From NCBI RefSeq assembly GCF_015207755.1, contig NZ_JADEWH010000008.1, positions 62,001 through 126,000 of the forward strand: a stretch of DNA of 64,000 bases, in the 5' to 3' direction. This document shows, piece by piece, positions 35,492 through 44,823 of this stretch. The translations under genes were made by a program, and so were the position numbers. Under the pieces are notes generated by a model. The model was given only the letters and a program-made list of their open reading frames with translations, searched no databases and had not been told where the DNA came from. Position 1 is the first letter of the stretch, and every line of letters starts with the position of its first letter. The stretch is from Nodularia sp. LEGE 06071 (GTDB lineage Bacteria > Cyanobacteriota > Cyanobacteriia > Cyanobacteriales > Nostocaceae).

Positions 35492-36829
35492 CTACTTTTT
35501 GTAACTATTAACAACCTGACCGTAGAGGTCATAAGTATCAGCGCTGTGGATTGCTACTGGCACGATGGTTCCTAATTTTGCTTCCCCATCGATATAAATC
35601 TGACCATCGACTTCTGGGGAAAACCTACCTGAGCGACCTATGAGCTTTCCAGTTTCAGGGTGTTCTTGTTCAATCAGGACTTCAACTATTTTGCCGATTT
35701 CCTGTTGATTTTTTTTACCCGCAATCGGCTCTTGAAGCGCCATTAATCTATGCCAGCGCTCATCCATCACGGATTGGGGTAACTGATTGGCTAGCTTGTA
35801 AGCGGGCGTTCCTTCTTCCGGTGAAAAGGTGAATACACCAACATGGTCAAATTCGTGTTTCTGGACGAATTCTAGTAGATGCTCAAAATGCTCTGCGGTT
35901 TCTCCAGGGAAACCAACGATAAATGTTGTCCTGAGTACCGCATTTGGTAGGGCTGCTTTGATGCGTTCAATAATCCCATCATTTACCCGTCCTTGCCAGG
36001 GACGATTCATTGAGCGAAGAATATCTGGATGAGAATGTTGAAGGGGCAAATCTAGATATGGTAAGACATTGTGGGTTTCTTGGATTGCCTCTATGACATC
36101 TGGGGTTAGCCCAGTGGGATATGCATAATGCATTCTAATCCACGGTACATCTACTTTACCCAAAGCGCGAAGTAATTCGGCTAACTTTGGCTTTCCATAG
36201 ATATCTAACCCGTAATTGGTGGTGATTTGGGAAATTAAAATAATTTCCTGCACCCCTTGACTAGCTAACTGCTCCGCTTCAGCAACTATAGATTCAATAG
36301 TACGCGATCGCTGGTTCCCTCTGAGATAAGGAATGATACAAAATGCACAACGATAATCACATCCTTCGGCTACCCGCAGATAGGCAACGCCTTCGGTTGT
36401 AGTGCGATAACGCGGTGTAGTTTCGTCGGCGATGTAGGTTGGTTCTAGACTAACCTCTTTGACCTGCTCGCCTTGTTCTACACGCTCAATTACATTAACA
36501 ATTTTGTGATAATCACCAGTGCCTACCAGTGCCACTGCTTCTGGCAACTCTTCCAATAATTTTTCTTGGAAGTGCTGCGCCATACAGCCAGTGATCACGA
36601 CTTTTTTGTTGGCTTCTGCCAGTTCTACTAAAGTTCTGACAGATTCCTGTCTTGCTGCTTCTATAAAACTACAAGTATTAACTATAACGTAATCGGCTAA
36701 CTCTTCATTTGTATCTACACTATAACCTGCTTCCACAAGCAGTCCAAGCATATGTTCTGTATCAATTCGATTTTTCTCGCAGCCTAAGTGCGAAATTGCA
36801 ATCGTTGGTTTTTCACCCATATTTTGCAA
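35492..36829 (-). CDS. rimO: ribosomal protein uS12 methylthiotransferase RimO
   Basis: 445 residues. Adds a methylthio group to Asp-89 (E. coli numbering 88) of ribosomal protein S12; radical SAM enzyme with two 4Fe-4S clusters. N-terminal MTTase domain cysteines: [28 protein letters not shown] and [10 protein letters not shown]. Radical SAM CxxxCxx[19 protein letters not shown] (about residues 145-160). The C-terminal TRAM domain ends with [13 protein letters not shown]. The IGCEKN/LGCEKN pattern and the N-terminal length separate it from MiaB. The start may be the ATG at 36829 or the one three codons later (36820); [13 protein letters not shown] looks more natural. Confidence 0.93.
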   Translation of the reverse strand: MQNMGEKPTIAISHLGCEKNRIDTEHMLGLLVEAGYSVDTNEELADYVIVNTCSFIEAARQESVRTLVELAEANKKVVITGCMAQHFQEKLLEELPEAVALVGTGDYHKIVNVIERVEQGEQVKEVSLEPTYIADETTPRYRTTTEGVAYLRVAEGCDYRCAFCIIPYLRGNQRSRTIESIVAEAEQLASQGVQEIILISQITTNYGLDIYGKPKLAELLRALGKVDVPWIRMHYAYPTGLTPDVIEAIQETHNVLPYLDLPLQHSHPDILRSMNRPWQGRVNDGIIERIKAALPNAVLRTTFIVGFPGETAEHFEHLLEFVQKHEFDHVGVFTFSPEEGTPAYKLANQLPQSVMDERWHRLMALQEPIAGKKNQQEIGKIVEVLIEQEHPETGKLIGRSGRFSPEVDGQIYIDGEAKLGTIVPVAIHSADTYDLYGQVVNSYKK

Positions 36830-37761
36830 ACATTTTCTGTTTTTTGTAGTCAGATAAGCAAGTAGCGATGATTTCGCTCCTTGTGATACACACCTTTACA
36901 CAGTCAAGGGCTAGAATAACAGGTTTTAACTCCCAGCTACTACCTGCCGATATATGGCATGGGTAGTTTGCGGCCATGTTATGATATTTGTACTATTTAG
37001 TCTATTTCCCAGGGTAAGGTGAGTGTCTTGGAGTACAATTGACACTTGTATTTTTTTAACAATTTTTCTGTTGGTATTTTTCATTACCGCAGCGTGTGTC
37101 TTGTTAATTTACCCGTCGGGAAGCCGCCCAAAGGGCTGGTTGTGAGAAGTCGCTACCCTCAGGGAAATCGCGCTCTCTGCGTCGTTTATTTCGACCCAGG
37201 AGTACGAGACCACGCCTAATAAAGCAGTAATGCTGCCCTGATGCTCAGGCGAGATGCCTAAACCTGGGAAAGCTGCCTTGCGTCTTGTGAGTGGCAAACT
37301 CCTCTTCTAGCCTAGTTTTATCTTAACATATCTTAGGGGAGGTTTTACGATAATTTCCATCCTAGGGAAGAGGTAGTAAGACAACCAACTTAAAACACAT
37401 TTGACTAGTTAGTTAAAAGTCAAGAGGAGCCAGCGCCATCAGCAGGTTCGGTTGACTTGAGGTGACCATAAGAGGCAGGGGAGCAGGGAGCAGGGAGCAA
37501 GGGAGAAGGATTTTAATTCTCCTGCCAACAGGGATACAAGCCCCTGCATTGATGTATGCCAAACATCAAAATATTTATTTCCAGACGCGCAAGTGCGAGA
37601 AATAATGCCTCCTTTTCCCAAGTCCCTGTATTTAGGCATGGGTTTCTCCCCCCTGCACCCTGCCCCCTGCCCCTTGTCCTCTTGCTTGACTGGCGTTCAA
37701 TAGTCAATAGTCAAACAAATTCTAGACTCTCGACTGATGGACACTAGACCCCGCAAAGCGG
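36830..37761. other. 930-bp intergenic region with possible structured RNA
   Basis: No convincing gene. The 37100-37300 stretch is GC-richer than its surroundings and has nested complementarity: CCCAGG (37195-37200) with CCTGGG (37263-37268), enclosing small hairpins GCAG/CTGC (37224-37236), CTGA/TCAG (37238-37248) and AGGC/GCCT (37247-37259). This could be a structured RNA, on either strand, or a repeat. TTGACA at about 37039 on the plus strand has no good -10 partner. The 62-codon minus-strand frame here is not convincing. 37470-37690 is C/T- or G/A-rich repeat DNA with ccctgcaccctgccccctgcc-type units, which I would not call a gene. I could not place it in a known family such as 6S RNA. 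Confidence 0.35.
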
Positions 37762-38622
37762 ATGAAAGACGTGGATTTATATCAGCTATTTAAAACTCGA
37801 ACACCGATTATTGGCGTGGTTCATCTACTTCCACTGCCCACCTCGCCCCGTTGGGGAGGTAATCTCAAAGCGGTAATTCACCGTGCCGAACAAGAAGCAG
37901 CCGCCCTAGCCAGTGGTGGGGTGGACGGCATTATTGTGGAAAACTTTTTTGATGCGCCGTTTGCTAAAAACCAAGTTGATCCAGCAGTTGTGAGTGCCAT
38001 GACTGTGGTGGTACAACGCATCCAAAATTTGGTGACACTGCCCATAGGCTTAAATGTTTTGCGGAACGATGGTAAAAGTGCAATGGCGATCGCCTACAGT
38101 ACGCAAGCCGAATTTATTCGAGTCAATGTATTGACAGGGGTGATGGCAACTGACCAAGGTTTAATTGAAGGAGAAGCTCATCAGTTACTTCGTTATCGGC
38201 GCGAATTGGGCTGCGATGTCAAAATTCTCGCTGATGTGTTGGTGAAGCACGCCCGTCCATTGGGTTCCCCAAATCTCACAGTTGCTGTGAAAGACACAAT
38301 TGAAAGAGGTTTGGCAGATGCAGTAATTTTGTCTGGCTGGGCTACCGGTAGTCCTCCTAACCAAGAAGACTTGGAACTAGCTTGTGGGGCGGCAAATGGG
38401 ACTCCAGTTTTCATTGGTAGTGGAGCCAATTGGGAAAATATTGCTACACTGATGCAGGCAGCAAATGGTGTAATTGTTTCCAGTTCCCTCAAGCGCCACG
38501 GTCGAATTGAGCAACCAATTGACCCGATTCGTGTCAGTCAATTTGTAGAAGCTGCCCATAGTCTTTGGAATTCTCCAGGTGAGATTCAGTCTATTTCAGG
38601 GCCTATGAAAATACACTCTTAG
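37762..38622 (+). CDS. btpA: BtpA/SgcQ family protein, photosystem I biogenesis
   Basis: 286 residues, TIM-barrel-like BtpA family. Begins MKDVDLYQLFKTRTPIIGVV, then HLLPLPTSPRWGG, ALASGGVDGIIVENFFDAPF and IGLNVLRNDGKSAMAIAY, all typical. The C-terminus has VFIGSGANWENIATLMQAANG and SSLKRHGRIEQPID. In Synechocystis, BtpA is a thylakoid-associated protein needed for stable PsaA/PsaB and photosystem I accumulation. Its exact biochemical action is unknown. The start at ATG 37762 follows ccccgcaaagcgg with no strong Shine-Dalgarno. It is separated by repeat DNA from the VKOR gene downstream. Confidence 0.9.
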   Translation: MKDVDLYQLFKTRTPIIGVVHLLPLPTSPRWGGNLKAVIHRAEQEAAALASGGVDGIIVENFFDAPFAKNQVDPAVVSAMTVVVQRIQNLVTLPIGLNVLRNDGKSAMAIAYSTQAEFIRVNVLTGVMATDQGLIEGEAHQLLRYRRELGCDVKILADVLVKHARPLGSPNLTVAVKDTIERGLADAVILSGWATGSPPNQEDLELACGAANGTPVFIGSGANWENIATLMQAANGVIVSSSLKRHGRIEQPIDPIRVSQFVEAAHSLWNSPGEIQSISGPMKIHS

Positions 38623-38644
38623 GAAACTGGGGATTAGGGAATAA

Positions 38645-38746
38645 AGAATTTTGGATTTGCGTTAGCGAAGTGTACGCAGTGCAGAAAGTATTTTAGATTA
38701 GACTGTAATCTAAAATCCAAAATCTAAAATCTAAAATCTAAAATTG
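38645..38746. repeat. dispersed palindromic repeat, family A, copy 2
   Basis: agaattttggatttgcg, then gttagcgaagtgtacgcagtg, agtattttagatta, and aaaatct units ending in ctaaaattga. Same order of blocks as 27438-27535, downstream of btpA. Confidence 0.8.
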
Positions 38747-38771
38747 AATGACCAATGACCAATAGCAGTTT

Positions 38772-39770
38772 ATGATTCGCCGCCGTTCTACTCCTTGGAT
38801 TCACAAATGGTCGCGTCCATTGATTGCCGCGATCGCTGGACTTGGTGCCTTGACAACAGGTTATATCGCCATCGAAAAGTTAACAGGAGGCACTGCCGCT
38901 TGTGTGGCCGAAGCTGGTACCAAAGGCTGTAATGATGTCCTTTCCAGTCCTTGGGCAACTATACCCATCTTTGGTGGTCAGCCTTTAGCTTTATTTGGGT
39001 TTTTGGCTTATGTGAGTATGGTGATTTTCGCTGTTCTTCCTTTAGTATGGCAACCAGGTGACAAAAATAGCCTGAAAAAACTGGAAAACTCGACTTGGTG
39101 GTTACTGCTGGTCGGCGCGATCGCCATGTCGGTTTTCAGTGGCTATTTAATGTACTTGCTGGCGTTCCAAATCCAAGCCGTTTGTTATTACTGTATTGCC
39201 TCCGCTTTATTCTCTGTAAGTTTGTTAGTTTTGACGATTATCGGTCGTTCTTGGGAGGATATAGGCCAAATCTTCTTTACCGCTATTATTGTGGGGGTGG
39301 TAACGCTGATTGGGACTTTAGGTGTCTATGCTGGCGTGAATCCGTCAGGTGTGACATCAGACTCAACTCCTGGACAATCTCAAAAAATTAACTTTATTCC
39401 TCAAGTAAAACCTAATCCGGCCTTTGGTTGGGAAATTACCACTACCTCTGGTGAGGCAGAAATTGCACTAGCACGCCATCTGGCGACCACAGATGCTAAG
39501 GAATATGTTGCCTATTGGTGTCCTCACTGCCACGAACAAAAACAACTCTTTGGTCAAGAAGCTTACCAGATTCTGGAAGAGAAACAGATTATGGTGGAGT
39601 GTGCTGCTGATAGTCCGAAAGGTCAGCCAGAAGTTTGTCAAGCTGCCAAAATTGAGGGTTTCCCTAGTTGGATGATTAATGGTCAAATCTATAGCGGAGT
39701 CCAAAACCTCGAGCAACTAGCAAAAATTTCTGGTTATACAGGCCCCAGGAATTTCAAGTATTTCAGATAA
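38772..39770 (+). CDS. VKOR-thioredoxin fusion protein (disulfide-bond formation)
   Basis: 332 residues. The N-terminal two thirds form a vitamin K epoxide reductase membrane domain with several helices: CVAEAGTKGCNDVLSSPWA carries the loop cysteine pair, and VCYYCIASALFSV is the CxxC redox centre near the quinone. Residues about 230-332 are a thioredoxin-like domain with EYVAYWCPHCHEQKQLFG (CPHC) and further Cys in VECAADSPKGQPEVCQA. Such fusions in cyanobacteria (like Slr0565 or the plant LTO1) oxidise lumenal or periplasmic thiols, passing electrons to quinone, and support photosystem assembly. The fusion is intact. It is followed by a terminator-like hairpin at 39802. Confidence 0.93.
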   Translation: MIRRRSTPWIHKWSRPLIAAIAGLGALTTGYIAIEKLTGGTAACVAEAGTKGCNDVLSSPWATIPIFGGQPLALFGFLAYVSMVIFAVLPLVWQPGDKNSLKKLENSTWWLLLVGAIAMSVFSGYLMYLLAFQIQAVCYYCIASALFSVSLLVLTIIGRSWEDIGQIFFTAIIVGVVTLIGTLGVYAGVNPSGVTSDSTPGQSQKINFIPQVKPNPAFGWEITTTSGEAEIALARHLATTDAKEYVAYWCPHCHEQKQLFGQEAYQILEEKQIMVECAADSPKGQPEVCQAAKIEGFPSWMINGQIYSGVQNLEQLAKISGYTGPRNFKYFR

Positions 39771-39801
39771 TTACTGAAAATAAGTTTTCATCATTAAATA
39801 T

Positions 39802-39849
39802 AGTCAACTGGTTGAATGTAGCTAAATTCTTTCCCAGTTGACTTTTTTG
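39802..39849 (+). terminator. Rho-independent terminator-like hairpin after VKOR gene
   Basis: agtcaactgg (39802-39811) pairs perfectly with ccagttgact (39834-39843), followed by a run of T. The 22-nt loop is long, but the 10-bp stem and T tract are convincing. It ends the VKOR-thioredoxin transcript. Confidence 0.7.
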
Positions 39850-40073
39850 TGGAATATAGCTGGGGAGTGGAGGAAGAAGCAGGGGAGCAGGGGAGCAGGG
39901 GAGCAGGGGGGAAAAATTGTGACTTCCCAATGTGACCAATGACAAAGGACAAATGACCAATGACGACCCTAGCCAGTTAACTTTATTTACGCCGACCTAC
40001 TTATCCGTTTATGTGTTAACTTCCTTGGCGGTTGCTATAAATACAAAAAAAAAGATTTGTGCAGAAAAAATGT

Positions 40074-41759
40074 CTAATTTTTCCCGATCAGAGATTTCTG
40101 CCATTGGCGTTTTTGTACAAGGGTATGAACTTGCCAATCAGGGTCTGGTTGAGGATAGTCTAGGCGGTAGTGTCCGCCACGGCTTTCGGTTCTAAAAGCT
40201 GCACTTTTGAGAATTAAATAGGCTACATCTAGTAAATTCCGGGTTTCTGCCCAAAGTCGCAATTGCCTTTCCACATCTGGGATGTCGAAATTAACTGGTT
40301 CGTTGGGATTTAAAGACAGTAAGAATTGACTCAAAGGCAAAGCGGCAAAATCTTGTTGCCAAGTTTCAACAGTGGCGATCGCATCTGCTAAGATTGACTG
40401 CTCTCGACAAATCCCCGCACTTTGCCAAACCAAACGTGGTAACTTTTCTCTGAGTGTTTCTAGCTGAGTTTTTTGGGTTTGCCATTCATCGATATTGGCG
40501 TTAAATTCTCGTAATGGCAATATTGGTACTGCTGACGCTGGTGTAACATCTGTCAGGTCAATATTTGCCATTTGTGCGCCAAACACAATACATTCGAGCA
40601 AAGAGTTACTCGCCAAACGATTAGCCCCATGTACTCCCGTACTGGCGGTTTCTCCCACTGCGTACAAGCCGGGAATGTTCGTGCGATTCATTAAATCAGC
40701 AACAATCCCACCCATCCAGTAATGAGCCGCCGGGGCTACAGGAATGGGTTCATGGAAGACATCAATACCCCAATATTGACAAACTTTCACAATGTTGGGA
40801 AAGCGATGGCGAATCTTTTCTGGGGGTATAGGGCGCATATCTAACCAGACATGGGCAGTAGCTAGATCCACTGCTGTCTGTTGCAGATGGCTGAAAATAG
40901 CTCTACTGACGACATCTCTGGGTGCTAGTTCACCCGCAGGATGATAGTCAAAGGCAAAACGCCGCCCTGCGTCATCAACCAGGTGTGCGCCTTCGCCGCG
41001 GACAGCTTCACTAATCAGAAAGTGGTCTGCACCCGGTTTAGTTAGGGATGTGGGGTGAAATTGCACAAATTCCAAGTCCCGGAGCATCGCCCCCGCCCGC
41101 CAAGCGATCGCTACCCCATCGCCCGTACTCACAGCTGGGTTAGTGGTTTGGGCAAATACCTGACCGCCGCCACCGGTTGCCAAAATTACAGCACTAGCTC
41201 TAATCCAGGTGATTTTACCTTGGTAGAATAGGCTAATTCCTTGACATCTCCCGGTTTGGGGTTCTAGCCACAAACTCAAAGCCAAAGCTTGCTGGATGAC
41301 TTGAATGTTTTGGCGGCGCAATACTTGGGCTGTGAGAGTTGTGGTGACTTCCCTCCCTGTAGTATCGGCAGTATGCAGAACGCGATGACGAGAATGGGCG
41401 GCTTCTAAAGTTAAAGCTAAAGCTTGACCGTGACGGTCAAAAGCCACTCCCAAGTTAACCAGGGATTGAATACACCGAGGGGCTTCTTGGGCTAGGAATT
41501 CTACGGCTGGGCGATCGCACAAGCCCGCACCTGCGTGCAAAGTATCCTCAATGTGCAGTGAAGGCGAATCTTCCGGGGCGATGGCTGCCGCAATGCCTCC
41601 TTGCGCCCAATCACTGGCAGATAGAGACACTGTTTCTTTGGTAATCAAGCCGACTCGCAAGTTCTCTGGTAGACACAGTGCTGTGTACAGTCCAGCCGCG
41701 CCAGCACCGACTACTAAAACATCAAATTGGCTAGGAATATCTATTTGAGGCAAAGTCAA
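40074..41759 (-). CDS. nadB: L-aspartate oxidase NadB
   Basis: 561 residues. Oxidises L-aspartate to iminoaspartate for NAD synthesis; FAD enzyme of the succinate dehydrogenase/fumarate reductase flavoprotein type. FAD motif VLVVGAGAAGLYTALCL (about residues 14-30), SDWAQGGIAAAI, the active-site loop EAAHSRHRVLHTADTTGRE (about 117-135), ILATGGGGQVFAQTTNP and YAVGETASTGVHGANRLASNSLLECIVF (split here for length) are intact. The C-terminal helical domain includes RHYRLDYP-like GGHYRLDYPQPD. The start is at the repeat boundary (41759). It is a single-gene unit divergent from no obvious partner; nadA is not in the window. Confidence 0.95.
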   Translation of the reverse strand: MTLPQIDIPSQFDVLVVGAGAAGLYTALCLPENLRVGLITKETVSLSASDWAQGGIAAAIAPEDSPSLHIEDTLHAGAGLCDRPAVEFLAQEAPRCIQSLVNLGVAFDRHGQALALTLEAAHSRHRVLHTADTTGREVTTTLTAQVLRRQNIQVIQQALALSLWLEPQTGRCQGISLFYQGKITWIRASAVILATGGGGQVFAQTTNPAVSTGDGVAIAWRAGAMLRDLEFVQFHPTSLTKPGADHFLISEAVRGEGAHLVDDAGRRFAFDYHPAGELAPRDVVSRAIFSHLQQTAVDLATAHVWLDMRPIPPEKIRHRFPNIVKVCQYWGIDVFHEPIPVAPAAHYWMGGIVADLMNRTNIPGLYAVGETASTGVHGANRLASNSLLECIVFGAQMANIDLTDVTPASAVPILPLREFNANIDEWQTQKTQLETLREKLPRLVWQSAGICREQSILADAIATVETWQQDFAALPLSQFLLSLNPNEPVNFDIPDVERQLRLWAETRNLLDVAYLILKSAAFRTESRGGHYRLDYPQPDPDWQVHTLVQKRQWQKSLIGKN

Positions 41760-41845
41760 ACAATTTTAGATTTTGGATTTTGGATTTTGGATTGACTCCA
41801 CAGATAAATCTGAGGGATTGTCGCCATCAGGAACTATTAGTGATT
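41759..41845. repeat. dispersed repeat, family B, copy 1
   Basis: Shares with 52715-52785 the block gtcaaacaattttagattt then gattgactccacagataaat, ctgagggatt, cca and gaaactatt-like ends. It lies directly upstream of nadB. Confidence 0.75.
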
Positions 41846-41909
41846 AAGAAATGGGGGAAAAGGAGATCATTCCCCATTTCCCATCCCCGATGTACTTTTG
41901 AGTTATCTG

Positions 41910-42338
41910 TTATCTGTAGATACCGTTGTTAAAGCGATCATCTCCGGAGTTGAAGACGGTTTCTAGTTCGGTGACAGCGAAGTTATCTAAGTTGGCTTGC
42001 AAACGTTGTTTTTGGCTATCGCTTAATCCCGGAATTTCCAAGACATCCTCAACATTTTTGTAAGGAGCATTGAGGACAATTTTCTTGGCTAGGGTTGGGT
42101 ACAGCCCTGGAAACTGTTGAAAAGCTCGCACGTTGGTATTATTCAAATCAAGTTTTTGACCAAATGCTGTCCCTAACTTCGCGTCAGCTTTATTCTGCCG
42201 GGAAATTGCCAAAACTGGAACTTGTCCAAAAGCAACACTGTTGATATTGGCAGCAGTGGCTATCTGAGTCGTTCCCAGCCATCCCCAAGAACCAAGCAAC
42301 AAACTAAATACTGTTAATAAACGCACAAATGTTTTCAC
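41910..42338 (-). CDS. psbU: photosystem II extrinsic protein PsbU
   Basis: 142 residues from a GTG start at 42338, which has AGGGAG about 8 nt upstream. An ATG eight codons earlier gives a charged extension and lies inside the Shine-Dalgarno context, so I prefer GTG. A signal peptide with hydrophobic core ([18 protein letters not shown]) and cleavage near ATAAN exports it to the thylakoid lumen. The mature part has [40 protein letters not shown], a helix-hairpin-helix-like [18 protein letters not shown] and the C-terminus [11 protein letters not shown]. PsbU is the 12-kDa extrinsic protein that stabilises the oxygen-evolving cluster of photosystem II. Monocistronic. Confidence 0.96.
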   Translation of the reverse strand: MKTFVRLLTVFSLLLGSWGWLGTTQIATAANINSVAFGQVPVLAISRQNKADAKLGTAFGQKLDLNNTNVRAFQQFPGLYPTLAKKIVLNAPYKNVEDVLEIPGLSDSQKQRLQANLDNFAVTELETVFNSGDDRFNNGIYR

Positions 42339-42707
42339 GGTTTTTCTCCCTCTTTCTTTCAAACTGAAATAATGACGTTAAGCCAAATGCGATCAACTGT
42401 CAGCTGAGTTCAGACCTATGAAGTAAAGCACAGCAACCAATACTGTGAGCTTCTATTTCGTCCTCGCCTGAGAATATACACGTTGAGTGTACATACATCC
42501 TGGCTCTTTTACCTTGGGTTGAGAGCTTCTAGCTTTTTCAACAAACAGCAGTCATCAAAAACTAATATACAGCGGATTAATACCCACAATATTTGCTGCT
42601 ACTGGCTTTGATACTATTTTTACAAAAAGTTATCTACACAGATGGAATAGGGAGAAAAGTTTCTTAATTAGGTCTTTTTTGATACCATGCTTGTCTGGAT
42701 TGAATTT
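42339..42707. promoter_or_regulatory. upstream region of psbU
   Basis: About 370 bp that must include the psbU promoter on the minus strand, and the end of the DUF3120 gene. A small inverted repeat tacacgttgagtgta (about 42477-42491) is seen. I could not identify a confident promoter or regulator site; no gene. Confidence 0.4.
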
Positions 42708-43487
42708 TTAGGCAGCACTTGCAGCTATTAAGAATAGGCTATCTACCAAAATTGTACTTAACACTGCTCCACCAAAGGCGTACCAATGTTGTGATTTTGT
42801 CCGTAAAGGTAAAATTCCTGCCGTTAACAGCAAGATAGCCAAAACTACTGCCCAGGCTTGTCCCCAAGGTGTTTGTACTTGGATTAAAGCAGTTTGTAAT
42901 ATTGGTGATACGCTATCCGGTTCAACTTGCATAATTTGCCGCCAATAGGGCATCAAGTCTACTAAATAAAAATACACATCAGTCAAAACTGTACCGAGTA
43001 AAGAACCTAAGTAAAACCAGTTACCAACTTTGCCCCAATTCTTCACCAGACACCAACAAGCAAATGGTAAACCGATAGATTCTACAGGTAAATGCCAAGC
43101 AGGTTCCCAACGTAGCCAACCCCAGTAAATCGCTCCTGCTAACCAACTCCAGCTAAAGCCGAAAAGCAAATCTCCCCACACATAAGTTGTCGGACGTGAC
43201 ATTAAGCTGAAACTCAGCCACACCCAAAATCCTGTGAGCGCTACACTCAAAACTGGCAGCGATCGCACTAATGGCGCTTCTATAAATACTGGTACTGATA
43301 CTAAAAAGACCGCCGCCGCCAACACTAACCATGTTTGTCCCGCCGGCGTAGATATAGGTATAGAAGGAGATAAAGCGAGTGTAGATTCTAACTCTTTGAT
43401 ACTTTTTTGCCCAACTTCAATTGTGGGTAAATCCGGATTGACTGGGGTAGTCGGAGTGGTGTACGAAGACAAGGTATTATTAATCAA
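42708..43487 (-). CDS. DUF3120 family membrane protein
   Basis: 259 residues. The N-terminal 50 residues are polar, rich in T, P and S. Several hydrophobic helices follow: LVLAAAVFLVSVPVFIEAPL, VLSVALTGFWVWLSFSLM and a Trp-rich part (DLLFGFSWSWLAGAIYWGWL). LVKNWGKVGNWFYLGSLLGT and the C-terminal WGQAWAVVLAILLLTAGIL complete about six to seven segments. I recognise it as the DUF3120 family, found in cyanobacteria and algae, function unknown. It stands alone between psbU and uppP. Confidence 0.82.
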   Translation of the reverse strand: MINNTLSSYTTPTTPVNPDLPTIEVGQKSIKELESTLALSPSIPISTPAGQTWLVLAAAVFLVSVPVFIEAPLVRSLPVLSVALTGFWVWLSFSLMSRPTTYVWGDLLFGFSWSWLAGAIYWGWLRWEPAWHLPVESIGLPFACWCLVKNWGKVGNWFYLGSLLGTVLTDVYFYLVDLMPYWRQIMQVEPDSVSPILQTALIQVQTPWGQAWAVVLAILLLTAGILPLRTKSQHWYAFGGAVLSTILVDSLFLIAASAA

Positions 43488-43743
43488 AGTTTTTAATATT
43501 TGTTACTTAACTTTATCTTACTTAAGATATCATACTTAAAATCCCCCCCCTGGGCATTTTTATTTTACCTCAAGTCAGGGAGAAGAGGCAGGGGGGCAGG
43601 GTGCAGGGTGCAGGGGGGAAAGATTATGAATTCCCAATGACTAATGACTAATTTCCTGGAAAGTTCCTCATACAGCTGTTTAATTGGTTGTAATCAAAGC
43701 GATATGCTGTGCAGCAACGCTTTGCTATTCGTAGGTAAATTAA

Positions 43744-44703
43744 ATGGCTTTATCAAAACGTCAATGCTTCATGCTCTTAAGTGCAGCATCTGCCATTTTT
43801 TCAGTTGCAGCGTTTCCGAGAAAGGTTTTAAGTACCCTACCTAACCCAGCTTTAGACGAGGTACAGCAACAAATGAATATCTTGCAAGCTATTTTTTTAG
43901 GTTTTGTGCAGGGAATGACGGAATTTCTCCCTATCAGCAGTTCAGCACATTTAAAAGTTGTGCCTGTAGCGCTGGGTTGGGGCGATCCGGGAGTAGCTTT
44001 TACCGCAATTATTCAGCTTGGTAGTATTGTCGCGGTGCTGTGGTATTTCTGGGGTGATATGACGCAAATTATCAAAGGAGCAACAAAAGCGATCGCCCTG
44101 AAAAATTACGCAAGCCTTGACTTTCAGCTATTTATGGGGATTATCTTGGGAACAATTCCGATCTTGGTCTTTGGACTGTTAATTAAAAGATTTATCCCAG
44201 ACTACGATAATTCACCCTTGAGAAGTTTAACAGCGATCGCCATTGCCTCTATATTCATGTCACTGTTATTGGGATTAGCAGAAAAACTCGGCAAACGTCA
44301 ACGTGACTTTCAGCATCTCACCATGAAAGATGGGCTATTGATGGGTTTAGCTCAAACCTTGGCATTAATTCCTGGCGTATCTCGTTCAGGTTCCACGATC
44401 ACAGGTGGGCTATTTATGAGTTTAGAACGAGAAACAGCCGCCAGATTCTCATTTTTGCTCGGTATTCCCGCCATCACCCTCGCCGGATTAATCGAATTAA
44501 AAGATTTTTTAGCAGTAGGCGTAGGTAATGTCGGTATGGTTCCTATGGTTGTCGGGACAATTTCATCTGCGATATTTTCATATATAGCGATCGCCGGGTT
44601 GATACAATTCCTCAAAACCCAAAGCACCTGGGTATTTATTTGGTATCGCCTAGCATTTGGGATCGCCATCTTAGGTGCAATCAGCGCCGGATTATTGAAA
44701 TAA
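43744..44703 (+). CDS. uppP: undecaprenyl-diphosphatase UppP
   Basis: 319 residues, membrane enzyme that dephosphorylates undecaprenyl diphosphate to recycle the lipid carrier for peptidoglycan and surface polysaccharides; also called BacA. Motifs: QGMTEFLPISSSAHLKVV (about residues 57-74) and the second active-site motif LIPGVSRSGSTITGGLFM (Arg and Ser). About seven to eight hydrophobic helices. The N-terminal 43 residues before MNILQAIFLGF are an extension; an alternative start at 43873 would give the canonical length. Cyanobacterial UppP often have such an extension, so both are possible. The downstream array of heptamer repeats separates it from the radical SAM gene. Confidence 0.93.
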   Translation: MALSKRQCFMLLSAASAIFSVAAFPRKVLSTLPNPALDEVQQQMNILQAIFLGFVQGMTEFLPISSSAHLKVVPVALGWGDPGVAFTAIIQLGSIVAVLWYFWGDMTQIIKGATKAIALKNYASLDFQLFMGIILGTIPILVFGLLIKRFIPDYDNSPLRSLTAIAIASIFMSLLLGLAEKLGKRQRDFQHLTMKDGLLMGLAQTLALIPGVSRSGSTITGGLFMSLERETAARFSFLLGIPAITLAGLIELKDFLAVGVGNVGMVPMVVGTISSAIFSYIAIAGLIQFLKTQSTWVFIWYRLAFGIAILGAISAGLLK

Positions 44704-44820
44704 TAGTCATTAGTCATTGGTCATTGGTCATTGGTCATTGGTCATTGGGAAATTACCGTCTTCTCCCCCCTGCACCCTGCACCCTGCCCCCCTGCCTCTT
44801 CCCCACTCCCCACTCCCCAC
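44704..44820. repeat. heptamer repeat array and C-rich tract
   Basis: tagtcat/tggtcattggtcat heptamers (44704-44748) followed by ccctgcaccctgcccc and ccccactccccactccccac. The open frame from 44731 into the next gene passes through this repeat and should not be used as its start. Confidence 0.85.
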
Positions 44821-44823
44821 ATC

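Noticed and set aside
37190-37215. B12-box-like ccaggagtacgagacc (cobalamin riboswitch)
   Set aside because: The conserved GCCACTG-type element and upstream stems are not found on the same strand.
37109-37297. 62-codon minus-strand frame in the rimO-btpA gap
   Set aside because: No ribosome binding site and no protein-like pattern; the block is better explained as a folded RNA or repeat.
42339-42362. psbU start at 42362 (ATG)
   Set aside because: The GTG at 42338 has AGGGAG at the right spacing and gives the usual PsbU signal peptide.
44731-44823. Radical SAM gene starting at 44731
   Set aside because: The added 31 residues are translated heptamer and C-rich repeats.
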